NCBI GenBank assembly: GCA_016869645.1
Contig: VGDO01000039.1
Location: 1 to 36,020 of the forward strand
DNA from: Alphaproteobacteria bacterium
GTDB taxonomy: Bacteria; Pseudomonadota; Alphaproteobacteria; SHVW01
Length of the DNA stretch: 36,020 nt
Reading direction: 5' to 3'
Within the stretch, counting starts at the first letter, position 1. Each line of letters opens with the position of its first letter. Below, in pieces: positions 1 to 8,960 of this stretch. Under the pieces are notes generated by a model, which saw nothing but the letters and a program-made list of their open reading frames with translations, made no database searches and was not told the origin of the DNA. The position numbers and the translations under genes are program-made.

Positions 1-98
1 CAGCCTGTCGAGCCCCTCAAACAAATTACATGACTACCGTCAAAGCCAAAATCCCCGCACTTTCAATTGCTTAGCTCGAAAATGGGGCAAAGTTCAGG

Positions 99-2198
99 CT
101 AAAGATCGATGACGATGTTGCCGTGGCGATCGAGCCTGGCCTTGGCGCCGGGCGGGATGACGCAGGTCGCGTCGTATTCCTCGACGATCGCCGGGCCCTT
201 GACCGCCTTGGCGAGATCGGCGCGACCCAGCACCGGCGTCGCGCGCCAGCCGAGCTTCGTTCCGAAATAGGCCCGACGCGTCGGCCGCTTGCCGGGCGCG
301 GTCCGATCCGGCGCCGCGCCGTCGATGACGATCCGGTCGGGCACGCGCCGGCCGCGCCGGATGCCCTGGCCGACCACCTGGATCGTGACCAGCTCGACGG
401 GCTCGTCGGGGCCGGCGCGGTGGCCGTAGGTGCGCTCGTGCTCGCGTCCGAACGCTTCCTCGATCTGGCGCAGCAAGGCCGCGTTGATCGGCCCGTCCGG
501 CACCGGCACGGTCAGCTCGTAGGTCTGGCCCTGGTAATGCAGCGCGGCCGAACGGCGCACGCGCTGATCGCGCGATTTGAAGCCCTCCGCGCTGAGCTGA
601 GTGCGCGCCATGTCGGAGAGCGCCTGCCATTGCGCCCGGATCTCCCTGGCGTCGGCCTGGCGCAGCAGCCGGCGCAGCGTGCGCGAATAGTGATGCTCGA
701 CATCGGCGTAGAGCAGGCCAAACGACGAGAACAGGCCGGGGCATGGCGGCACGACGATGCGCTTGATGCCCAGCTCCCGTGCCATGCCGGCGGCGAACAG
801 CGGGCCATTGCCGCCGAAGGCGAAGAGTGCGTATTGGCGTGCGTCGCGACCGCGTTCGGTCGACACGGCCTTGATCGCGCGGATCATGTTGGAGGCCGCG
901 ATCGAATGGGCGCCATAGGCGGCATGGGCCAGCTCGAGGCCGAGCGGCTTGGCGATCTTGTCCTCGAATATCGCGCGCGCGCGCGCCGGGTTGAGCTTGA
1001 CCGCGCCGCCGACCAGATGATCGGGATTGAGATAGCCGAGGATGACGTTGGCATCCGTGATGGTCGGCTCGGTACCGCCGAGGTCGTAGCAGAGCGGGCC
1101 GGGCAGGGCGCCGGCGCTGTCCGGACCGACGGTGAGCGAGCCGCCCGAGTCGATGCGCACGATCGAGCCGCCGCCGGCGCCGACCTCGGCAAGATCGATC
1201 GCCGGCACTTTCAGCATGTAGCCGGCGCCGGTCAGCAAGCGCGAGCTGGTGATGACGCCGCCGCCGACCTGGAACTCGGGCGCGCGCGTGTATTCGCCGT
1301 CCTCGACCAGCGATGCCTTGGCCGTCGTGCCGCCCATGTCGAAAGTGATGACGCGCTTGAGACCGATCGCGCGCGCCAGGGCCTGCGCGCCGACCACACC
1401 GCCCGCGGGCCCCGATTCGATGATGTGCATCGGCCGTTGCTCGGCCGCCTCCGCGGTGGTCAGGCCGCCATTCGACTGCATGAGCAGCACAGGCGCGGCG
1501 ATCGCGCCGGCGTCGAGGTCGCGCCTGAGCTGGCGCAGATACGTCGAGACGATCGGCATGACATAGGCGTTGATCACCGTCGTCGAGGTCCGCTCGTACT
1601 CCTTGATCTCCGGCAGGACGTCCGTGCTGATGCTGAGCGGCAGGGCGGGCGCCTTGCGCCGGATGATCTCCTTGAGCTTGCGCTCGTGCCGGGGATTGGC
1701 GAATGCGTTGATCAGGCACACGGCGAGCGCCTCGACGCCTTCGGCCAGCAAGCCGTCGACGACGCGCTCGGCCGCGGCGGCGTCGAGTGCGGTTTGGATC
1801 CGTCCCTGGGCATCGACGCGCTCGTCGACGACCTGGCGCAGATAGCGCTCGACCAGCGGCGGCGGCTTCTCCCAGGCGATGTCGTAGAGCCTGGGCATGC
1901 GCAGCGTGCGGATTTCCAGCACGTCGCGGAAGCCCTTTGTCGTGATCAGGCCCGTGCGCGCCCCCTTGCGCTCGAGGATGGCGTTGGACGCGACCGTCGT
2001 GCCGTGCCGGATCTCGGCGATCGACTTGCCGTCGAGGCCGGACTCGCGGAACACCTCGCCGAAGCCGGCGACGATCGCGCGCGCGTAGTTGTCGACGCTG
2101 GACGAGATCTTCTTGACGAGGATGCGGCCGTCCCTGCCGAGCAGCACGATGTCGGTGAACGTGCCGCCGATGTCGACGCCGACGTGGTGGGTGGTCAT
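99..2198 (-). CDS. hyuA: Hydantoinase/oxoprolinase subunit A (HyuA family)
   Basis: A 699-residue protein of the HyuA/5-oxoprolinase alpha family, which uses ATP to open cyclic amides such as hydantoins or 5-oxoproline. Cytosolic; it works with the HyuB subunit encoded immediately upstream. Residues 6-20 carry the hallmark actin-like ATP motif (VGVDIGGTFTDIVLL), and a second phosphate-type motif, DMGGTTAKASL, lies near the middle. Length is normal for the family. hyuB ends 11 bases before this ATG, so the two are co-transcribed. Family membership is clear; the substrate is not, since acetophenone and acetone carboxylase subunits look similar. Bases 1-98, downstream of the stop, show no gene or convincing terminator. 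Confidence 0.93.
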   Translation of the reverse strand: MTTHHVGVDIGGTFTDIVLLGRDGRILVKKISSSVDNYARAIVAGFGEVFRESGLDGKSIAEIRHGTTVASNAILERKGARTGLITTKGFRDVLEIRTLRMPRLYDIAWEKPPPLVERYLRQVVDERVDAQGRIQTALDAAAAERVVDGLLAEGVEALAVCLINAFANPRHERKLKEIIRRKAPALPLSISTDVLPEIKEYERTSTTVINAYVMPIVSTYLRQLRRDLDAGAIAAPVLLMQSNGGLTTAEAAEQRPMHIIESGPAGGVVGAQALARAIGLKRVITFDMGGTTAKASLVEDGEYTRAPEFQVGGGVITSSRLLTGAGYMLKVPAIDLAEVGAGGGSIVRIDSGGSLTVGPDSAGALPGPLCYDLGGTEPTITDANVILGYLNPDHLVGGAVKLNPARARAIFEDKIAKPLGLELAHAAYGAHSIAASNMIRAIKAVSTERGRDARQYALFAFGGNGPLFAAGMARELGIKRIVVPPCPGLFSSFGLLYADVEHHYSRTLRRLLRQADAREIRAQWQALSDMARTQLSAEGFKSRDQRVRRSAALHYQGQTYELTVPVPDGPINAALLRQIEEAFGREHERTYGHRAGPDEPVELVTIQVVGQGIRRGRRVPDRIVIDGAAPDRTAPGKRPTRRAYFGTKLGWRATPVLGRADLAKAVKGPAIVEEYDATCVIPPGAKARLDRHGNIVIDL

Positions 2199-2209
2199 GG
2201 CTCGGTCTG

Positions 2210-4006
2210 CTATTCAGCGGCGCGCGACAGCTCGGCCCGGTCCTCGCGCAGCACCTTCGGCACGGAGCGCCAGCCGCGCTTTCCGCGCATCTCCGTGCGC
2301 AGCGCGGCGGTCGCTGCCTCGTCGACGCGCCCTGACGCGGTGTCGACGATCACGCCATAGTCGGCGCGCGCTTTCCCGGGCGAAAGCAGCTCGTTGCGCA
2401 CGTCGCGCAGCACGAGCGCCGGGTCGCGCTCGAGCGGATCGCCCCAGCCGCCCGGGCCGGCGAGGATGTGGCGGAACACGTCGCCCTGCTTGATCGTCAT
2501 GGTGAGCTTGGCCGGCAGCGTGCGGTTCTCGCCCTGCGGGTTGAGATAGTTCTCCGAGGGCTGGCCCGGCTGGCCGCCGTAGAGTCCGTAGGGCCGGAAG
2601 CGCCGCCGGTCGGAACGGACCTGGAGCGTGCCTTCCGCCTGGAGGAACCGATAGTCGCGGCGGAACGGCGTGCCGCCGCGGAACTTGCCGGCGCCCGACT
2701 TGTCCGACACGAACTCGTAGGCGAGGAGCTGGAGCGGCTGCTCGGCCTCGGTGATCTCGATCGAGTGCGAGGCCATGTTGGCGAACATGTTGGAGTTGCC
2801 GTCGAGCCCATCGGCCCAGGGCCTGGCGCCCCAGGCGCCGCAGGTGAAGTCGACATAGATGAAGGGCGAGCGGTCGGGATAGTAGCCGCCGATCGAGATG
2901 CCGGTGTTGCCGCCGTCCGACGCCGCGAACACCCTGTCGGGCAGCATCATGGCGAGCGCGCCGAAGGCGCAGTCGACCATGCGGAAGCCGGTCAGCCCGC
3001 GCGCGGCGCACGCCGCCGGCAGCACGCCGTTGGCGATCGTGCCCGGTGGTGCCACCACCTCGATGGCGCGGAACACGCCCTCGTTGTTGGGAATGCCCGG
3101 CGGCAGCACAGAGCGCACGGCGGTGTAGGTCGCGGCCTTGGTGAAGCTCAATGTGTTGTTGATCGCCCCTTTGACCTGCGGCGACGTGCCGGTCCAGTCC
3201 GCCACCATGCTGTCGCCCGATTTGGTGAACTTGACGAACAGGCGGATCGGCTTGTCGTACTCGACGCCGTCGTCGTCGATCCAGTCCTCGAAGCTCCAGC
3301 TGCCGTCCGGCAGGTTCTTCAGCGCGGCGCGCGTCATACGCTCGGCATAGTCGATCGTCTCGGCCATGTAGGCCGTGACCTTGGCGGCGCCCAGGCGCTT
3401 GACGAGGGCGAGGAATTGCGTCTCCGCGACATGGCAGGCGGCCAGCTGCGCGCGCAGGTCGCCGAACACCTTGACCGGCAGCCGGACGTTCTTCTCGATC
3501 AGCGCCCAGAGCGTCGGGTTGCGTTTGCCCGCATCGTACATCTTGAGCGGCGGGATGCGCAGGCCCTCGGCATAGATCTCGGTCGAGTCCGATGCATTGG
3601 AGCCGGCGACGCGGCCGCCGACATCGGTGTGGTGGCACACGGTGGCGGCAAAGGCGAGGCGACGGCGGCCCTGAAAGATCGGCTTGAAGACAAAGATGTC
3701 GGGCAGATGCATGCCGCCGTCGAACGGGTCGTTCATGATGTAGACGTCGCCCGGGCGCATGCTGCGGCCGAAATGGCGCATGATCGCCGCGAGCGCGGTC
3801 GGGATCGAGCCGAGATGGCCGGGCAGGGTCAGCCCCTGCGCGACCAGCCGCCCCTGTGCATCGGCGAAGCCGGTCGAGTAGTCCATGTTGTCCTTGAGCA
3901 CGCCCGAATAGGTCGTGCGGAAGACGGTGAGCGCCATCTCGTCGGCAATCGAGAAAATGGCGTTCTTGAACAGCTCGAATTCGATCGGGTCGCGGCGCTC
4001 GGCCAT
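2210..4006 (-). CDS. hyuB: Hydantoinase/oxoprolinase subunit B (HyuB family)
   Basis: A 598-residue HyuB-family subunit, the partner of HyuA in ATP-dependent ring opening of hydantoin- or oxoproline-like cyclic amides. The family signature NDPFDGGMHLPDIFV is present in the N-terminal quarter, followed by a CHHTDVGG segment and a glycine-rich C-terminal part (GPGGWGDPLERDP). I chose the ATG at 4006 because GGGGAGGA lies just upstream; the GTG one codon earlier would sit on top of that ribosome site. It is the first gene of the hyuBA pair, 91 bases downstream of a small ORF. The substrate cannot be read from sequence. Confidence 0.93.
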   Translation of the reverse strand: MAERRDPIEFELFKNAIFSIADEMALTVFRTTYSGVLKDNMDYSTGFADAQGRLVAQGLTLPGHLGSIPTALAAIMRHFGRSMRPGDVYIMNDPFDGGMHLPDIFVFKPIFQGRRRLAFAATVCHHTDVGGRVAGSNASDSTEIYAEGLRIPPLKMYDAGKRNPTLWALIEKNVRLPVKVFGDLRAQLAACHVAETQFLALVKRLGAAKVTAYMAETIDYAERMTRAALKNLPDGSWSFEDWIDDDGVEYDKPIRLFVKFTKSGDSMVADWTGTSPQVKGAINNTLSFTKAATYTAVRSVLPPGIPNNEGVFRAIEVVAPPGTIANGVLPAACAARGLTGFRMVDCAFGALAMMLPDRVFAASDGGNTGISIGGYYPDRSPFIYVDFTCGAWGARPWADGLDGNSNMFANMASHSIEITEAEQPLQLLAYEFVSDKSGAGKFRGGTPFRRDYRFLQAEGTLQVRSDRRRFRPYGLYGGQPGQPSENYLNPQGENRTLPAKLTMTIKQGDVFRHILAGPGGWGDPLERDPALVLRDVRNELLSPGKARADYGVIVDTASGRVDEAATAALRTEMRGKRGWRSVPKVLREDRAELSRAAE

Positions 4007-4097
4007 CACTCCTCCCCTTGGGCGGGATGGAGCGAGCCTAGCCCATTCAATTCGCCGTAAACAGAGGCGATGCCAGGCCGTGACCTATCTGGATGGA

Positions 4098-4334
4098 CTA
4101 CAGGAACACGCCCTTGTCGAGGATGACCGCTGTATAGTCCCGATAGGTCATGCCTAATTCTTCGGCACGCTTGAGCCGTCTGAGGGCAATTTCGCGCCCG
4201 GGCGTCTTCCAGGCGCGCTTGTGCGCCTTGCGCCAGCAGAAATGGTTCCAGCTGGTGGCGGGATCGGGCTCGTCCTCGAGTGGCGGGCCGCCATTGTGGC
4301 CGAGCATCGGGGTGCCGGTCTGGATTTCGAGCAT
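4098..4334 (-). CDS. Small GHNGGPPL-motif protein, function unknown
   Basis: A 78-residue protein that starts MLEIQTGTPMLGHNGGPPL and has an acidic stretch (EDEPDP) followed by a very basic, helical C-terminal half (WRKAHKRAW, RRLKRAEELG) ending DYTAVILDKGVFL. From memory, the GHNGGPPL motif recurs at the N termini of many small uncharacterised proteins in Alphaproteobacteria. No membrane segment or signal peptide is seen. It lies on the same strand between a TauE/SafE permease and hyuB, so it could be part of that transcript. The ribosome site is weak. The basic half suggests nucleic-acid or protein binding, but that is inference only. Confidence 0.6.
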   Translation of the reverse strand: MLEIQTGTPMLGHNGGPPLEDEPDPATSWNHFCWRKAHKRAWKTPGREIALRRLKRAEELGMTYRDYTAVILDKGVFL

Positions 4335-4393
4335 CGGAGAAATGGTCCTGGCCGCGATCCAACCCTCGATTTCCTGCAAGAACTGCGCCTGGA

Positions 4394-5149
4394 CTAGCGC
4401 CAACCCGCGACGCCGTCCCACAGCAGCTTGAGCGCGGTGACGACGAGCAGCGCATAACAGGCGCGGTACATCTGCTGCTGGTCCAGGCGCTGGTGCAGCT
4501 GCCAGCCCGACCAGATGCCGATCGGTACAGCCGGCAGGCAGAGCGCCATCAGGGTCCACGTGTCGGCGGTCGGGCTGCCGAGCAGGAGCCACGGACCGGC
4601 CTTGACCAGATTGCCGATGGTGAAGAACAGGCTGGTCGTGCCGGCATAGACCGCCTTGGAGAGGCCGAGCGGCAGCAGATACATGGCGAGCGGCGGACCG
4701 CCGGAATGGGCGACCATCGTGGTCACGCCCGAGCCCAATCCGGCGAACACCGCCTTGACCGGCGAGCGCGGCCGCTCGACCACGCACCCGCCGCCGGCGA
4801 GCCACAGGGCAGCGAATCCCAGCGTGACCACAGCGATGATGATCGAGACGAGCGGACGATCGATCGCGCTGAGCACGAGATAGCCAATGACGATGCCCGC
4901 GATCAGCCCGGGCACGAGAAGCGACAGGTCCGGTCGCGACCAGGTCGAAGGGCGCCAGTAGTAGAGTGCGACGAAGTCCATCGCCAGGAACAACGGCGCC
5001 AGCAGTGCGCCCGCCGTGAGCGGGTCCATGACAAGCGCGAGGAGCGGAATGCCGATGATGGCGAAGCCGCCGCCGAATGCCCCCTTCATGAAGGAAATGA
5101 GCAAGACGCCGGTCGCCGCTACGGCGAGCGCCGCCGGATCGATGCTCAT
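4394..5149 (-). CDS. TauE/SafE (TSUP) family membrane permease
   Basis: A 251-residue integral membrane protein with about eight hydrophobic segments arranged as two similar halves. The Gly-rich first half (LISFMKGAFGGGFAIIGIPLLAL) and the second-half repeat (GLGSGVTTMVAHSGGPPLAMYLLPL) are typical of the TauE/SafE/TSUP family. Family members export or import sulfite, sulfoacetate or other small organic anions across the inner membrane. The gene follows the acyl-CoA ligase by 15 bases and is probably co-transcribed with it. The transported anion is unknown; the neighbours suggest a small carboxylate or an organosulfur compound, but weakly. Confidence 0.88.
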   Translation of the reverse strand: MSIDPAALAVAATGVLLISFMKGAFGGGFAIIGIPLLALVMDPLTAGALLAPLFLAMDFVALYYWRPSTWSRPDLSLLVPGLIAGIVIGYLVLSAIDRPLVSIIIAVVTLGFAALWLAGGGCVVERPRSPVKAVFAGLGSGVTTMVAHSGGPPLAMYLLPLGLSKAVYAGTTSLFFTIGNLVKAGPWLLLGSPTADTWTLMALCLPAVPIGIWSGWQLHQRLDQQQMYRACYALLVVTALKLLWDGVAGWR

Positions 5150-5164
5150 CCTGGTGGCGCCGCG

Positions 5165-6982
5165 TCAGCCCCGCTCGTAGAGCGCTTCCAGCTTCGGCGC
5201 ATAGGCCGCCTTGATCTTGTGGCGGCGGATCTTGAGCGTCGGCGTCATCATGCCGTTGTCGGTTGTAAAGGCCTCGGGCGCCACGATGAAGCTGCGCACG
5301 CGCTCGATCTGCGACATGCCGGCATTGACCCGCTTGAGCGCCTCGCTGAGCACGGTCTGCAGGGCGGGATCGTCCGACAGCTGGGCGAGCTCGGCCGGCT
5401 TGCCCTGCTCGGCGGCCCAGGTCTTGAGCCACTCCGCATTGGGCACGATCACGGCAACCAGATGCGGACGCTTGTCGCCATAGACCATGGCCTGGCCGAT
5501 CTCGGGCTGCAGCGTCAGGAAGCCCTCGACCCGCGCGGGCGAGACGTTGTCGCCACCGGAGTTGACGATGATGTCCTTCTTGCGATCGGTGATCTGCAGA
5601 TAGCCGTCCTCGTCGAGGTGGCCGATGTCGCCGGTGTGCAGCCAGCCATCCTTGAGTGCGGCGGCCGTCGCCTCGGGCTCGCCCCAATAGCCGTTCATCA
5701 GGAGGTCGCCCTTGACCAGGATCTCGCCGTCCTCGGCGATCTTGAGCTGGACGCCGGTGAAGGGCGGTCCGACCGTGTGGATCTTCACCTTCTGCGGCGG
5801 ATTGCACGAGATCACCGGCGCCGCCTCGGTCTGACCGTAGCCCTGCAGGATCCGAAGCCCGAGTGCCGTGAAGAACTCGCCGACCTCGACATTGAGCGGG
5901 GCTCCGCCCGACACGAAGGCCTTGAGCCGGCCGCCGAAGCGCGCGCGCACCTTGGTGCGCACCAGGCGCTCGAGCAGCGCGTCGAGGGCGCGCTCGCCGA
6001 GCGACAAGCTCGTGGGATCGCGGTATCGCTTGCGGCCGAGCTCGAGCGTCTTGTGGAACATTTTCTGCTTGAGCGGGCTCGCGCGCTCGACACCCTTCAT
6101 GATGCGTCCGTAGAGCACCTCGTAGAGCCGCGGCACGGCCGCGACAATCGTCGGCTTGGCCTCGAGGAAGTTGGTCGACAGTCCTTCGGCGCCCTCGGCG
6201 TAGTAGATTTCGGCGCCGATCGAGATCGGAAAGAACTGTCCGGCCGTGTGCTCGTAGGAGTGCGACAGCGGCAGGAAGGACAGGAACACGTCGTTGCCCA
6301 GACCCAGGCGGGTCAGCACCTCGTGCGCCCCCATGCAGTTCGCCAGGATCGCGCGGTGACTGAGCATGACGCCCTTGGGGTTGCCGCCCGTGCCGGAGGT
6401 GTAGATCAGGAAGGCGATGTCGTCGCGCTGGCGTTCGCCGGCTTTCTGCTCGACGTCGTCGGGCATGGCCGCGCCGCGCCTGGCGACCTCGTCCCAGCGG
6501 TGCACCTCGATCTTGTGGCCCTGCGGCGTTCCGGCTGCGTCGGCGGACGGCGCCGACATCTCCTCGATGCCGACGACGAAGCGCACGGTCGGTGCGCGCT
6601 GGGCTGCGGGCACGACGCGCTGGGCGAGCTTCGCGGTCGACACGATCGCCGCCTTGGCGCTCGAATTGTCGAGGATGTACACGTGGTCGTCGGTCGTGTT
6701 GGTGATGTAGGCAGGCACCGTGATGCCGCCGGCCGCGATCACGGCAAGGTCGGCGATCAACCATTCCGGGCGGTTCTCGGACACCACGACGACACGGTCG
6801 CCGGGCTCGATGCCGAGCGCGCGCAGGCCGCGCGACAGGTCGCGGATGCGCCGGTCGACTTCGCGCCACGACAGCGGCTGGTACTTGCCATCGTGCTTGG
6901 CCCACAGGAAGGGTCGGTCGCCATGCTGCCGGGCGCGCTCGAAGTAGAGCAGCGACAGATTGCGAACGGACTGATAGTCCAT
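5165..6982 (-). CDS. Long-chain-type acyl-CoA synthetase (AMP-forming)
   Basis: A 605-residue adenylate-forming enzyme that would activate a fatty or other carboxylic acid to its CoA thioester via an acyl-AMP. The ATP/AMP signature YTSGTGGNPKG lies at about residues 194-204, preceded by AFLI-like hydrophobics. The A5-type motif GYGQTEAAP, the A7/A8 region TGDIGHLDEDGYLQITDRKKD and the glycine hinge NSGGDNVSP follow in order. Length and motif spelling match the long-chain FadD15/ACSBG-like branch, unlike the two shorter ligases later in the window. I start at the ATG at 6982 because a GGGGGGAAG ribosome site immediately precedes it. It is the first gene of the leftward group, divergent from the peptidase gene. 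Confidence 0.92.
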   Translation of the reverse strand: MDYQSVRNLSLLYFERARQHGDRPFLWAKHDGKYQPLSWREVDRRIRDLSRGLRALGIEPGDRVVVVSENRPEWLIADLAVIAAGGITVPAYITNTTDDHVYILDNSSAKAAIVSTAKLAQRVVPAAQRAPTVRFVVGIEEMSAPSADAAGTPQGHKIEVHRWDEVARRGAAMPDDVEQKAGERQRDDIAFLIYTSGTGGNPKGVMLSHRAILANCMGAHEVLTRLGLGNDVFLSFLPLSHSYEHTAGQFFPISIGAEIYYAEGAEGLSTNFLEAKPTIVAAVPRLYEVLYGRIMKGVERASPLKQKMFHKTLELGRKRYRDPTSLSLGERALDALLERLVRTKVRARFGGRLKAFVSGGAPLNVEVGEFFTALGLRILQGYGQTEAAPVISCNPPQKVKIHTVGPPFTGVQLKIAEDGEILVKGDLLMNGYWGEPEATAAALKDGWLHTGDIGHLDEDGYLQITDRKKDIIVNSGGDNVSPARVEGFLTLQPEIGQAMVYGDKRPHLVAVIVPNAEWLKTWAAEQGKPAELAQLSDDPALQTVLSEALKRVNAGMSQIERVRSFIVAPEAFTTDNGMMTPTLKIRRHKIKAAYAPKLEALYERG

Positions 6983-7073
6983 GCTTCCCCCCACAGCCGG
7001 CCAACCCTATTCTGCCGCCCACGATCCGGCGACCTGGGACCGGCCGACATTGACCCGGACATTGCGGCTTTTC

Positions 7074-7089
7074 TTTCCGCTAGTGGAAA
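7074..7089. promoter_or_regulatory. Palindrome in divergent ligase/peptidase intergenic region
   Basis: TTTCCGCTAGTGGAAA is a 16-base near-perfect palindrome (arms TTTCC/GGAAA around CTAG, one mismatched pair). It lies in the 175-base gap between the leftward acyl-CoA ligase and the rightward peptidase. Its size and symmetry suit a dimeric TetR- or GntR-type repressor. No such regulator is encoded next to it, so the binding protein is unknown. Confidence 0.35.
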
Positions 7090-7157
7090 CCTATATGCCC
7101 GAGTCTGGCAAGCCTTCTGGCGAGCGCTCAACACGGCAGCATGATCGGGGTTGACCC

Positions 7158-8960
7158 ATGGCAGTAGCGGCGGCGACCAAGGCGAGGCGGACGGCACGGC
7201 TCGGCAAGCTGCCGGAATGGGATCTGAACGATCTCTATGACGGCATTGAATCTAAAAAGCTCGCTTCCGACCTCGAGGGCGCCATGGCCGCAGCCAAGGT
7301 GTTCCAGCGCAAATACCAGGGCAAGCTGGCGGAGCTGAGCGGCGCCGAGCTCGGCGCCGCGGTCGCGGAGTACGAGCGCCTGGAAGAGATGCTGGGCCGG
7401 ATCGGCAGCTTCGCCCAGCTCGTCTATGCCCGCGACATGAGCGATGCCGCGGTCGGCCGCTTCTACCAGACCATGCAGGAGCGCACGACCCAGGTCTCCT
7501 CGGAGACCTTGTTCTTCACATTGGAGCTCAATCGCCTGGAGGACGGGGCGCTCGAGGAGAAGCTCGCCGCGCCGGCGCTGGCGCGCTACCGACCCTGGCT
7601 GCGCGATCTGCGCATGTTCCGGCCGCACCAGCTCGCCGACGACATGGAGAAGCTGCTCCACGAGAAATATGTCGCCGGCCGGGCCGCATGGACGCGGCTT
7701 TACGATGAAACCCTGGCAGGGCTGCGCTTCCCGCACGAAGGCGAGCGCCTGACCATGGCCGAGATCCTCAACCGACTGACCTCGAAGGACCGCACCATCA
7801 GGCGCAAGGCGGCCAAGTCGATCGGGCGCGTGCTGGCCGACAACGTCAAGCTGTTCGCGCTGATCACGAACACGCTGGCCAAGGACAAGGAGATCGAGGA
7901 CGGCTGGCGGCGCTACCCCAAGCCGATCTCGTCGCGCAATCTCGCCAACCGGGTCGAGAACGACGTGGTCGACGCGCTGGTCGGCGCGGTCAAGGGCTCC
8001 TACGAGCGCCTGTCGCACCGCTACTACCGCATCAAGGCGGGCTGGTTCGGTCAGACCAGGCTCGACTATTGGGACCGCAACGCGCCGCTTCCGGAAGATT
8101 CTGACCGCATCATCCCGTGGGACCAGGCGGAGCAGCTCGTGCTCGACGCCTATCACCGCTTCTCACCCGAGCTCGCCGATATCGGCCGCCGCTTCTTCAA
8201 GCGCGGCTGGATCGACGCGCCGGTCAAGGCGGGCAAGGCCTCGGGAGCTTTCGCGCACCCGACCGTGCCGAGCGCCCATCCCTACCTGCTGCTCAACTAT
8301 CAGGGGCGCACGCGCGATGTCATGACGCTTGCCCACGAGCTCGGCCATGGCGTGCACCAGGTGCTGGCAGCCGGGCAGGGCCAGCTCATGGCCGACACGC
8401 CGCTGACGCTCGCCGAGACCGCCTCGGTGTTCGGCGAGATGCTGACCTTCCGCGCCATGCTCGACAAGGAAACGGGGACCGAGCGCCGGCGCATCATGCT
8501 GGCGACCAAGGTCGAGGACATGCTGAACACCGTGGTGCGCCAGATCGCGCTGCACGAATTCGAGCGGCGCGTGCACGACGAGCGGCGCCAGGGCGAGCTG
8601 GTGCCCGACCGGCTGGGCCAGATCTGGCTCGAGTGCCAGTCCGACAGCCTCGGGCCCGTGTTGCGCTTCGACCCAGACTATCGCAGCTTCTGGGCCTATA
8701 TCCCGCACTTCATCCATTCGCCCTTCTATGTCTACGCCTATGCCTTCGGCGACTGCCTGGTGAATTCGCTCTATGCCGTCTACCAGGACGCCGAGAAGGG
8801 TTTCGCGCGCAAATATCTCGACATGCTGCGCGCGGGCGGCACGCTCCGGCACAAGGAGCTGCTCGCGCCGTTCGGCCTCGACGCGACCGACCCGGCGTTC
8901 TGGAACAAGGGGCTCAACGTGATCGCCGGCTTCGTCGACGAGCTGGAAAAGCTCGGCTAG
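7158..8960 (+). CDS. pepF: M3-family oligoendopeptidase (PepF type)
   Basis: A 600-residue zinc metallopeptidase of family M3 that cleaves short peptides in the cytosol. The zinc motif HELGH is at residues 393-397, and the third ligand is the Glu of LAETAS near residue 420, the usual spacing in this family. The N-terminal part is helical (PEWDLNDLYDG opening, typical of PepF), and no signal peptide is present. It stands alone on the plus strand. Its 3' end overlaps the convergent LysR gene by 47 bases. The assignment is firm; natural substrates are unknown. Confidence 0.95.
   Translation: MAVAAATKARRTARLGKLPEWDLNDLYDGIESKKLASDLEGAMAAAKVFQRKYQGKLAELSGAELGAAVAEYERLEEMLGRIGSFAQLVYARDMSDAAVGRFYQTMQERTTQVSSETLFFTLELNRLEDGALEEKLAAPALARYRPWLRDLRMFRPHQLADDMEKLLHEKYVAGRAAWTRLYDETLAGLRFPHEGERLTMAEILNRLTSKDRTIRRKAAKSIGRVLADNVKLFALITNTLAKDKEIEDGWRRYPKPISSRNLANRVENDVVDALVGAVKGSYERLSHRYYRIKAGWFGQTRLDYWDRNAPLPEDSDRIIPWDQAEQLVLDAYHRFSPELADIGRRFFKRGWIDAPVKAGKASGAFAHPTVPSAHPYLLLNYQGRTRDVMTLAHELGHGVHQVLAAGQGQLMADTPLTLAETASVFGEMLTFRAMLDKETGTERRRIMLATKVEDMLNTVVRQIALHEFERRVHDERRQGELVPDRLGQIWLECQSDSLGPVLRFDPDYRSFWAYIPHFIHSPFYVYAYAFGDCLVNSLYAVYQDAEKGFARKYLDMLRAGGTLRHKELLAPFGLDATDPAFWNKGLNVIAGFVDELEKLG

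Noticed and set aside
123..2360. Long plus-strand open frame of 745 codons opposite hyuA
   Set aside because: High-GC antisense shadow: Arg/Ala/Asp-rich, no family motifs, and the opposite strand encodes a textbook HyuA.
4280..7144. Plus-strand open frame of 954 codons opposite the TauE/SafE permease and acyl-CoA ligase genes
   Set aside because: Shadow frame spanning two well-motifed genes; low-complexity Arg/Glu/Gly composition.
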